NCBI GenBank assembly: GCA_022842685.1
Contig: JALHPC010000008.1
Location: 20,968 to 81,731, forward strand
Source of the DNA: Candidatus Kapaibacterium sp.
GTDB taxonomy: Bacteria > Bacteroidota > Ignavibacteria > Kapaibacteriales > Kapaibacteriaceae
Direction of reading: 5' to 3'
DNA: 60,764 nt
The position numbers and the translations under genes were made by a program. A model generated the notes under the pieces. That model was given only the letters and a program-made list of their open reading frames with translations. It was not told the DNA's origin and made no database searches. Below, one piece after another: positions 44,408 to 51,380 of the stretch (position 1 is its first letter; each line of letters starts with the position of its first letter).

Positions 44408-44449
44408 CAAATCTAGGGCTTTGGCCTTGCCTGCCGTGCCCTATCTTTG
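44408..44449. promoter_or_regulatory. Divergent TAnnTTTG promoters, one leaderless
   Basis: For the plus-strand gene, TTTG at 44420-44423 and TATCTTTG at 44442-44449 are 18 nt apart and the latter ends 6 nt before the ATG at 44456: a complete Bacteroidota-type promoter that should start transcription at the start codon. For the minus-strand gene, TAGATTTG (44415-44408) ends 14 nt before its ATG at 44393. No Shine-Dalgarno site is visible for either. Confidence 0.65.
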
Positions 44450-44455
44450 TGCCCA

Positions 44456-46234
44456 ATGTTGATAGCTGCCCTACTGCTGCTGTGCCTGGCCACACCGCCC
44501 TCACCTGCTGCCGCCCAACAACCTGTGGCTGGCATTGTGAATGGCGATACCATTTCTCTTGCCGACTTTGCCCGCGATGTAGGACGCCGCCGCGAACTGT
44601 ATTCAATGGTTGGCCAGGTTGGCGAGGCCGACCAGGCCGACATCGTAGAAGCTGCCTGGAAGGACGCCGTTCGCAACGTCCTGTACCGACAAGAAGCCCG
44701 ACGTCGTGGCATCGCCTTTTCAGACGCCGAAATCGACAAGCGCCTGCTGGCAAGTCCGCCCGACTATATCCGCCGCGGCGTTGTCGACGCCAACGGACGC
44801 TTCGACCCCGCCTTGCTGCGAGCCATGGTTACCAACCCAGACTCGCTCGCAAACTCGAAACCCGGCCGCACCCCGCAGCAACGCACGGCCGATGCCACGC
44901 GCCTGCGCACGGTCGTTGCCGACCTCCGCGACCGCCTTCGTTTAGAATACCTTCGCGAGGCCGTGCGCAGCTCGGTGTTGTCGGCATTCGTTGTCGACTC
45001 TGCCAGTCTCCGCCGCGAATACGAACGGGCCACTACACATGCTACCATCGACTTCGTTCGCTTGCCGTGTGCGCCAGTGGCCGATCCTCCAACCGCCGAG
45101 GAACTCCAAGATTGGTACGCCCTGCACCCACAGCGCTATACCTTTGCCGAGCCCTCGCGACGGCTGGCCATACTCTCGTGGCCTGTTATTCCTAGCCGTG
45201 GCGACACGGCCCGTACTATCACCGGCATGCGCGCCTTTGCCCGCGAACTTAAAGCTGCCCAAGCACGCTCGCGCGACTCCCTACTTCTTGCCGTTACCAG
45301 TCAGGCACGTGTATCCACCCTTATACTCCACCGCGACTCTGCCGCTACCCGCCCCTTGTTCGATGCCTGTAAGGGGCAACGCCGCAACGATGTGGTTGGA
45401 CCAGTGATGCACGGCGGCAACGCCGTTGTGCTTGTTATCGACTCAACGTCCACGTCGCGAATTCGCACCACCGCTGTGCGCTTGCCCATCGAGGCCGGAC
45501 CTAACGTGGTCGACTCTGTGCTTACCATTGCCAGCGCCGCACAAGAGGCCTACGACAACGGCGAAGAGTTTGGCGTTATTGCCCATCGCTATGGCAAAAC
45601 CATGAACCTCACTCCGTGGTTTACCCGCAGCGCAAAACTTCATGGTAGCTATCGGCTTGCGCAAATGGCGTTCGCGACGCCCCTTGGAGTAGCTTGCGAC
45701 GTGGTGGATGTACCCGACCTAGGCATCGTTCTAGCCGTGGTTGCCGATAGTGCCGATGCCGGACCCATGTCGATGAACGCTGCCGCCGAACAACTTCGCG
45801 CCGAGGTGCTGCGCGACAAGGCCTGCCTTGCCCGTACGCGCTTGGCGCGCGCCCAACACGGACTGGTAACGCTGACGCCCGAACAGGAGATGTTTGTGTC
45901 GGAACGCCTGCCAGGCAGCATCGTTGCTCGCGACATCACCATCGACAGCGACGGCTACATGACAGGCACAGAGCGCGATACAGCATTATTCGCTGCCATC
46001 ATGCAGGCCAACAAGCACGGACATGTAGGACCGATTCTTGGCGACCTTGGTTGGTATTCCGTAAACATCCGCCAAATTGTGCAACCTATCGACAACGAGT
46101 TTCCCCGATTCCTCGCCGAACGCGGAGAAGAATTGGTGAAATCACAACAACAACGCGCTATCGATACCTTCGAAATGAATCTGCAACGCTCTGCCACCAT
46201 CATCGATCAACGATGGATGACCTTTCGTTATTAG
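44456..46234 (+). CDS. SurA/PpiD-like peptidyl-prolyl isomerase (parvulin family)
   Basis: 592 residues from the ATG at 44456, set by a TAnnTTTG box 6 nt upstream. A signal peptide (MLIAALLLLCLATPPSPAAA) is followed by a helical chaperone domain (GIVNGDTISLADFARDVGRR ... SFSDAEIDKRLL-type spacing) and two weak parvulin-like stretches; the end block (YSVNIRQIVQPIDNEFPRFL) resembles the C-terminal helix of SurA. It should act in the periplasm on folding or delivery of outer-membrane proteins. The isomerase core is poorly conserved, so chaperone function alone is possible. The HAD gene starts inside its last codons. Confidence 0.75.
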   Translation: MLIAALLLLCLATPPSPAAAQQPVAGIVNGDTISLADFARDVGRRRELYSMVGQVGEADQADIVEAAWKDAVRNVLYRQEARRRGIAFSDAEIDKRLLASPPDYIRRGVVDANGRFDPALLRAMVTNPDSLANSKPGRTPQQRTADATRLRTVVADLRDRLRLEYLREAVRSSVLSAFVVDSASLRREYERATTHATIDFVRLPCAPVADPPTAEELQDWYALHPQRYTFAEPSRRLAILSWPVIPSRGDTARTITGMRAFARELKAAQARSRDSLLLAVTSQARVSTLILHRDSAATRPLFDACKGQRRNDVVGPVMHGGNAVVLVIDSTSTSRIRTTAVRLPIEAGPNVVDSVLTIASAAQEAYDNGEEFGVIAHRYGKTMNLTPWFTRSAKLHGSYRLAQMAFATPLGVACDVVDVPDLGIVLAVVADSADAGPMSMNAAAEQLRAEVLRDKACLARTRLARAQHGLVTLTPEQEMFVSERLPGSIVARDITIDSDGYMTGTERDTALFAAIMQANKHGHVGPILGDLGWYSVNIRQIVQPIDNEFPRFLAERGEELVKSQQQRAIDTFEMNLQRSATIIDQRWMTFRY

Positions 46235-46830
46235 CCGACGTCGATTGCGTTGTCTTCGACTTCGGCGGTGTTCTGTTCGACATAGATTTTGAACGCACCC
46301 GAACAGCCATGATGGCATTGCAAGGCTATAATGGCAAGCCCATCGACTTTAGCGTCGACCTACAAAACGATCTATTCCTACGCGTAGACCGCGGCGAACT
46401 TGTCGTGGAAGATTTCTTGGAGGCACTGCGCAAGGCATGGGGCTTTACGTGTTCCGACGACGACCTTATCGACGCTTGGAATGCCGTGCTTATAGGCCCG
46501 TTTGAATGGTCGGCACGTCTTATCGAAGAAGCCCAAATGTATACCAAGGTGGTGTTGTTAAGCAACATCTCGTGGCTGCACCTGTGGCACGTGCGCCCGC
46601 AGTGCCGACATCTGCTGTCGTTATTCGACCGCCTGTTTCTTAGCTGTGCTACGGGCCTGCGTAAACCCGACCCCGAGGCATTCCTGAACGTGTTAAACAC
46701 CATGGATGTATCGGCAGCGCGCACCATTCTGTTCGACGACTCGGTGGCTAACTGCCGCGCCGCCGCCGGCATTGGCATGCAGGTGCAACGTGTTCGCAAC
46801 CCGCACGACGAACTGGGCCGCTTGGTATAA
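46213..46830 (+). CDS. HAD-family hydrolase (YihX-like)
   Basis: 205 residues from the ATG at 46213, overlapping the isomerase gene by 22 nt in another frame. Motif I is VVFDFGGVLFDID, where the usual second aspartate is glycine, as in YihX-like sugar phosphatases. Motif II is VVLLSNIS, motif III lysine is in GLRKPDPEAF, and motif IV is ILFDDSVANCRAA. A helical cap (residues about 20-95) is inserted after motif I. It is probably a small-molecule phosphatase; substrate unknown. Confidence 0.88.
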   Translation: MDDLSLLADVDCVVFDFGGVLFDIDFERTRTAMMALQGYNGKPIDFSVDLQNDLFLRVDRGELVVEDFLEALRKAWGFTCSDDDLIDAWNAVLIGPFEWSARLIEEAQMYTKVVLLSNISWLHLWHVRPQCRHLLSLFDRLFLSCATGLRKPDPEAFLNVLNTMDVSAARTILFDDSVANCRAAAGIGMQVQRVRNPHDELGRLV

Positions 46831-46845
46831 GGCGGCCTGCTCTTG

Positions 46846-47757
46846 CTACTTTAACTTGTCGGCAAGTGTTAGCACAGCATCCACATACGGATCGCTGTTG
46901 TTGTAGTGAAACACCGCCGCACGGCGCTCCTTCGTGGTGGGTCCCCAGCCGTTTTCTTTCAAGTAGTTCGCCACCGAATGGATGGCGTCGTCAACGTCGA
47001 ACAAATCTGTACGTCCGTCGCCGTTGCCATCGCGTGCCCACTTAACGTACGACGCCGGTAGGAACTGGCTAAGGCCAAAGGCACCGGCCCACGAACCGCG
47101 CAACGACGTCACGTCGACCCTACCCTGACTGTGCATGAGATGCATGGCTTGCAGCTGTTCCATGGCCCATCGCACTTTTTTGTTCGCCTTGGCTTGTACG
47201 ACTCCTCGAATGGAGTCGCGCTTCGTGCTATCGGCCGACAAATTCGCCATGACGTTCTCGACGTTGCGTTCTACAAAGGCCTCTTCGGCGCTTAGCACCA
47301 CGCTTAGGTATACACTCGGCAGATGGTTCTTTCCCGTGTAGCGGCCGTTCTTGGTTTCAACCCACAGGATGGCCGCTATGGCCTCGCGTGCAACTCCATA
47401 TTGCCGTTCGGCAGCTCGAAGCATGGCGTCGTGTTCTGCAACAAACAACCGTGCATGCTTCACGCTGTAGGCGTTGTGGTTATGAGTATAGTCGGTTTTG
47501 CGGGCAAAGTTTGTGACGTTGATTTTCACCAACGCACTATCAAACACTGTTGTCGACAGTCCAGCAAGCATGCGCGCAAAACTGGTATCTACAACTCCAT
47601 GTTGCCGTATCACAGCAAGGGCTCGCTCTAATGGCGGCTGGGCATCGACGGCACCGGCACGGTCGCCAACGGGCGCCAGCGACGTTCCAAGCACCCACAA
47701 CAGGGGCGCCACAACGATGCCCACCATACCAATCCTTGAAAGGGGCTTCGACGTCAT
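46846..47757 (-). CDS. MltB-like lytic murein transglycosylase
   Basis: 303 residues. A hydrophobic N-terminal segment (GMVGIVVAPLLWVLGTSLAP) precedes a soluble lytic transglycosylase domain of the MltB type. The catalytic glutamate is in ILWVETKNGRYTG, and the SWAGAFGLSQFLPASYVKWA and LFDVDDAIHSVANYLKENGW blocks follow. It cleaves peptidoglycan glycan strands to anhydro products in the periplasm. Its ATG overlaps the stop of the methyltransferase gene by 4 nt, so the pair is probably cotranslated. It converges with the HAD gene. Confidence 0.9.
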   Translation of the reverse strand: MTSKPLSRIGMVGIVVAPLLWVLGTSLAPVGDRAGAVDAQPPLERALAVIRQHGVVDTSFARMLAGLSTTVFDSALVKINVTNFARKTDYTHNHNAYSVKHARLFVAEHDAMLRAAERQYGVAREAIAAILWVETKNGRYTGKNHLPSVYLSVVLSAEEAFVERNVENVMANLSADSTKRDSIRGVVQAKANKKVRWAMEQLQAMHLMHSQGRVDVTSLRGSWAGAFGLSQFLPASYVKWARDGNGDGRTDLFDVDDAIHSVANYLKENGWGPTTKERRAAVFHYNNSDPYVDAVLTLADKLK

Positions 47758-48614
47758 GCCGATGCCCCTTGGGAAGGCTGTTGCTGAACGGCTAACACCA
47801 TGATTTCACGTCCTACGATATTTTGATAGGTTCTTGCCGCCAGGTCGCGGAACGACGGCATCGAAACACTGCGATACGTCGAAAAGGTCCGAGCAGCAAG
47901 CCAATACGAATCACGGGTAAGACTCGTGTTCGCAGCACGACGCACGCTCGACAGCACGCCAAGGCCGCAGTCTTGCAGCAACAGGCGCAGGGCACCTTCG
48001 GTAAAGTGCAGGCGATGCACACTGGGCTGGAACCATATCCATCGCGACCCCAGCAGCCGGCGCCAGATGCTGCCATAGTCGGGCACGCGGATGGCAAGAA
48101 CGCCGCCAGGCGACAGCCGCTGTGCACATGCCTGCACAAACGCCCTGGGATCGCTTACATGCTCTAACACGTGAAAGGCCGTCACCACATCAAACTCGCC
48201 GTGTACCTCGTCGATGCTCGGCACAACGTCGAGCCCCACCGAACGTGCATAGTCTCGCGCCCGATTCTGCGGTTCTACGCCAACGACGCCGATTCCTGCG
48301 CGGCGCACTTCGTCGATCAGGAAGCCATGATCGCACCCAACATCGAGCCATCGACGGGCGTTGGGCTTGTACCGAAGAATTCGCCCAATCATGTCGTGAT
48401 ACTCTGGCATCCTAAACATTCTATGGCGTTCCCGCTGCGCGGCCACACTGGAGTGTAATACGTAGTGCTGCGAGTAGAATTCACGCGTCTGCTCTTCGGC
48501 GCCCACATCTTGCGTTACGTGTACGCCACAATGAGTACAACGCCACAGCGGCGTTGCGCCAAGGCGCGCTGGCACCAAGGTGTTCGATAGGCATACGGGA
48601 CACGAAAGACTCAT
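47754..48614 (-). CDS. Zinc-ribbon class I SAM-dependent methyltransferase
   Basis: 286 residues from the ATG at 48614. An upstream extension to 48746 would be coded by repeat DNA, and a TAACTTTG box lies 6 nt before 48614. Two CxxC pairs (CPVCLSNTL..., WRCTHCG) form an N-terminal zinc ribbon; the Rossmann methyltransferase core has RRWLDVGCDHGFLIDEVRRA for SAM binding, FDVVTAFHVLEHVSDPRAFV and PGGVLAIRVPDYGS. Such CxxC-methyltransferases often act on sugars or lipids of envelope polymers, but the substrate is not evident. Confidence 0.85.
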   Translation of the reverse strand: MSLSCPVCLSNTLVPARLGATPLWRCTHCGVHVTQDVGAEEQTREFYSQHYVLHSSVAAQRERHRMFRMPEYHDMIGRILRYKPNARRWLDVGCDHGFLIDEVRRAGIGVVGVEPQNRARDYARSVGLDVVPSIDEVHGEFDVVTAFHVLEHVSDPRAFVQACAQRLSPGGVLAIRVPDYGSIWRRLLGSRWIWFQPSVHRLHFTEGALRLLLQDCGLGVLSSVRRAANTSLTRDSYWLAARTFSTYRSVSMPSFRDLAARTYQNIVGREIMVLAVQQQPSQGASA

Positions 48615-48620
48615 GGGACG

Positions 48621-48628
48621 CAAAGTTA
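48621..48628 (-). promoter_or_regulatory. TAnnTTTG box, 6 nt before the methyltransferase ATG
   Basis: TAACTTTG on the minus strand is followed by CGTCCC and the ATG at 48614. The first bases of the box come from the end of mini-hairpin array 3 (the GTTAC spacer), so the array feeds directly into the promoter. The message should be leaderless. Confidence 0.6.
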
Positions 48629-49001
48629 CGGCCTTCGGCCAGTAACATGCCTGCGGCATAGCTAAATGCTTCGCATAGCGACGGCCTTCGGCCAGCGACG
48701 TGCTTCGCACAGTTACGGCCTTCGGCCAGTTATACCGTTCTTTCAACTATGCCGAAGGCATGTACCTGCGGCGAAGCCGCGTCGCTATGCGAAGCATGTA
48801 CCTGCGGCGAAGCCGCGTCGCTATGCGAAGCATGTACCTGCGGCGAAGCCGCGTTGCTATGCGAAGCATGTACCTGCGGCGAAGCCGCGTTGCTATGCGA
48901 AGCATGTACCTGCGGCGAAGCCGCGTTGCTATGCGAAGCATGTAGCTGCGGCGAAGCCGCGTCGCTATGCGAAGCATGTACCTGCGGCGAAGCCGCGTTG
49001 C
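48624..49001. repeat. Mini-hairpin array 3, two halves in opposite orientation
   Basis: The left half (48624-48735) holds GGCCTTCGGCC, ATGCCTGCGGCAT, ATGCTTCGCAT and GTGCTTCGCAC with AGTAAC, AGCGAC, AGTTAC or AGCTAA spacers. The right half (48749-49001) starts ATGCCGAAGGCAT and then alternates GCGGCGAAGCCGC and ATGCGAAGCAT with GTACCT, GTCGCT, GTTGCT or GTAGCT spacers, the reverse complements of the left types. It fills the region between two divergent genes. On each side the GNA loops lie on the coding strand of the neighbouring gene. Confidence 0.9.
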
Positions 49002-49009
49002 TATGTTTG
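49002..49009 (+). promoter_or_regulatory. TAnnTTTG box, 5 nt before the DUF1573 ATG
   Basis: TATGTTTG is followed by CACCC and the ATG at 49015. Its TATG is the end of the last array spacer and unit, so the box seems to have formed at the array edge. It fixes the start of the DUF1573 gene at 49015 rather than at the ATG at 49003, which lies inside the box. Confidence 0.6.
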
Positions 49010-49014
49010 CACCC

Positions 49015-49737
49015 ATGACCATCACCCGACTTACCCTCCTCGTGTTTGCCGCGCTGGCTTTTGCAGTGCCCCTTACAGCACAGCCGAAATTACAGGTGCC
49101 AAAGGCGCACGACTGGGGACGCGTGATTCCGCGCTCGAACGTGGGCGAACAGCCGAAGGTGACGGCGGAGATTCCGTTTACAAATGTTGGTACCGAGCCG
49201 CTGATAATGACCGAAGTGCGGCCTAGCTGCGGATGTACGTCGGCACCGCTTGATAAAGATACGCTGGCGCCCGGAGAGTCGACTGTACTGCGTGTGTCGC
49301 TAAACCTGCCCCAACAAAATGGCCCTATCGAAAAGTGGATTACCATCCGCACGAACGAGGCCGAGAACAACAACGTCCACCTGATGGCCCTGCGCGCCAA
49401 CGTCCAACGCCCCATTCAGATGTCGCAGGCCTACCTGGCGTTTAACTCGACGTCGCTTGGTAACGAAACCGAGGCCACCATCGACCTAACATCGATCCTC
49501 GAAGAAACCGTAGCGGTTGATATGCTTGAACATAGCCCCGGCCTGCAGTTTGCGGCCCCGTTTCCGCTTATTATCGAGCCGAACGGACAAGCCACACTGC
49601 GCGTACGATACAAGCCCGATACAACCGGGCCATTTCGCGTGGAAGTGGTACTTGCTACGTCGATCGAGGGCTACGAACGCATCACGGTTTCGGGCTTTGG
49701 CACTGTAGATCCAGCCAAAGAACCGCCAAAGAAATAA
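49015..49737 (+). CDS. DUF1573 domain exported protein
   Basis: 240 residues starting with a signal peptide (MTITRLTLLVFAALAFAVPL). The mature part opens with a DUF1573 domain: HDWGRVIP, then AEIPFTNVGTEPLIMTEVRP, SCGCTSAPLDKDTLAPGEST with the two cysteines typical of this Ig-like family. A second Ig-like domain fills the rest (LIIEPNGQATLRVRYKPDTT). DUF1573 proteins are periplasmic or surface-associated in Bacteroidota, with unknown role. It converges on the glycosyltransferase gene, with 5 nt between the two stops. Confidence 0.88.
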   Translation: MTITRLTLLVFAALAFAVPLTAQPKLQVPKAHDWGRVIPRSNVGEQPKVTAEIPFTNVGTEPLIMTEVRPSCGCTSAPLDKDTLAPGESTVLRVSLNLPQQNGPIEKWITIRTNEAENNNVHLMALRANVQRPIQMSQAYLAFNSTSLGNETEATIDLTSILEETVAVDMLEHSPGLQFAAPFPLIIEPNGQATLRVRYKPDTTGPFRVEVVLATSIEGYERITVSGFGTVDPAKEPPKK

Positions 49738-49742
49738 GCCGG

Positions 49743-51380
49743 TTACCGACGTCGTTCGAACACGACAATGCCGCCATGCCTATGGCGAACGCGAAGATTA
49801 GGGTGCTCCATCCACGGCCCCGCGTCGTTCACCTTGGCCACAAAATACGTTGGCACGCGCACCATCGAATCCAGCAAAAACGGCTCCCATGCGTCTGCTT
49901 CGACGCCATGCGCCGCCGCACTCAACTCATACGGTTTTTGCGTGTAAAACAGGTGGGCGTACGACTTCATGGTTAGCGGCTTTACGTATGCTACACGGCC
50001 CTGCAACGACTCGTAAACGTCTAACGCTGCACCCTGCGTATAACGCTCGATGTTTGGTGCAACCAACGGCAAAAACGTCATCGAAAACAGCAGCACCCCA
50101 CCAAACAACGGCAGCACATGCCACGGACGTTTGCGAAACACCAAACCCACAACGTATCCCAGTGGCAGCAGCAACGCCGGAATGTAATGAATCCAGCTCC
50201 ACCACACTGGCTGCTGCACGGCCTCGCGCAAGTACACATCCCTAAAGGTGGGCTGTGCCACAAGCCAATCCATGTTGTTGCCGATAAGGGGCACCGCAAG
50301 CGCTGCCGCGGTAAGCACTAGGCATAACACACCAAGTAGCAGCCAACGCGCAACGCCCATGCGCGCCTCGCCACGCCACATACGGTCTACAGCCAAGGCC
50401 GCAAGAAAGGTCAGTGGCAAATACGTCATGCTGCTGTAATGCACAATCTTGGTGGTTACCACCGAAAACACCGCCAGCACTACGAGGCCCAACGTGGCCA
50501 TCCACTTCGTGAAGTCGGACGAGTCCGACTGGTCCGACGCGTCCGCAGGCGTCAGCCGGCCAAAGGCCAGCACCGACGCAGGATAACACCCTATCAGCAC
50601 CACCACAAGGTGGTAGTACCATGGCTGCGCATGGCCGGCTTCGCCCATGGTTAACAGTCGCCATTGATACGCTAGGTTCGCCTCCATAAACGCCGGGCCA
50701 TTGGCTGCATACTCCACGCCGTACCATAGCGCCGGCACGGCTGTAGCCACAAGGGTCATCTTGGCCGCCACAAGCCACGGCAAACGCCACGTACGACGCG
50801 TCCACGCATAGGCAATGGCACACGTAAGCAATACAAGCCCCAACGCTACTGGACCCTTGGTAAGCACTGCCAAGCCCATCCACAGCCCTGCAAGCCATGC
50901 GTCGTGCTTCGATGCCCCCTGCCCCACAGAGCGATAGGCCACAAGCACCGCAAGGAACATAAAGAGGTTGAAGAGCGGATCGATGATGCCAGTGTGGCCA
51001 TAAAATGTGGGCAATACACTGCCTGCATAGGCAGCAGCCCATAAGAGGCCAAGACGCTGACGCCCCACCTGCTGGCCAAGTCGTACAAGCAGCCATAGCG
51101 TAATGGTGGCAACTATGGCGTTGGGTAGGCGCGCAGCAAATTCGTTGACGCCAAAGACCAACATGCTTACGGCCTGCGCCCAGATAAACAGCGGCGGCTT
51201 TTCGTAGAACGGTGCATAGTCGACGTGCACACGCAACCAGTCGCCCGTAACAAGCATTTCGCGGGCCGCCTCGGCAAAGTTGATTTCGTCCCAGTCGAAA
51301 AGTCGGACCGACCCTAGAAAGGGCAAGTAGATGCAAAGTGCGGCTAGGACAACAAGGCGGCGAACAAGGCGTTCAGACAC
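49743..51380 (-). CDS. ArnT/PMT-type membrane glycosyltransferase
   Basis: 545 residues from a GTG at 51380, overlapping the ATPase stop by 8 nt; the longer frame to 51506 is less likely. It has about a dozen hydrophobic segments. The first periplasmic loop carries LFDWDEINFAEAAREML (catalytic acid as in GT-C enzymes) and YAPFYEKPPLFIWAQAV, typical of the ArnT/PMT-2 family, which moves a sugar from a polyprenyl carrier to lipid A or protein. A run of S-D-x triplets (DASDQSDSSDF, residues about 288) interrupts a loop and is coded by the 9-bp TCGGAC repeat. Acceptor unknown. Confidence 0.88.
   Translation of the reverse strand: MSERLVRRLVVLAALCIYLPFLGSVRLFDWDEINFAEAAREMLVTGDWLRVHVDYAPFYEKPPLFIWAQAVSMLVFGVNEFAARLPNAIVATITLWLLVRLGQQVGRQRLGLLWAAAYAGSVLPTFYGHTGIIDPLFNLFMFLAVLVAYRSVGQGASKHDAWLAGLWMGLAVLTKGPVALGLVLLTCAIAYAWTRRTWRLPWLVAAKMTLVATAVPALWYGVEYAANGPAFMEANLAYQWRLLTMGEAGHAQPWYYHLVVVLIGCYPASVLAFGRLTPADASDQSDSSDFTKWMATLGLVVLAVFSVVTTKIVHYSSMTYLPLTFLAALAVDRMWRGEARMGVARWLLLGVLCLVLTAAALAVPLIGNNMDWLVAQPTFRDVYLREAVQQPVWWSWIHYIPALLLPLGYVVGLVFRKRPWHVLPLFGGVLLFSMTFLPLVAPNIERYTQGAALDVYESLQGRVAYVKPLTMKSYAHLFYTQKPYELSAAAHGVEADAWEPFLLDSMVRVPTYFVAKVNDAGPWMEHPNLRVRHRHGGIVVFERRR

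Noticed and set aside
43389..44753. 454-codon reading of the flavin oxidoreductase
   Set aside because: The first 120 codons are antisense to the isomerase gene. The LLM family begins near the ATG at 44393.
48666..49415. Long frames over array 3, including a 222-codon minus frame and an in-frame extension of the DUF1573 protein
   Set aside because: Repeat artefacts. The DUF1573 start at 49015 is set by its signal peptide and the -7 box.
50242..51336. 364-codon frame in the glycosyltransferase region
   Set aside because: A shadow of the PMT-type gene on the same strand in another phase; Cys- and Gly-rich nonsense composition.
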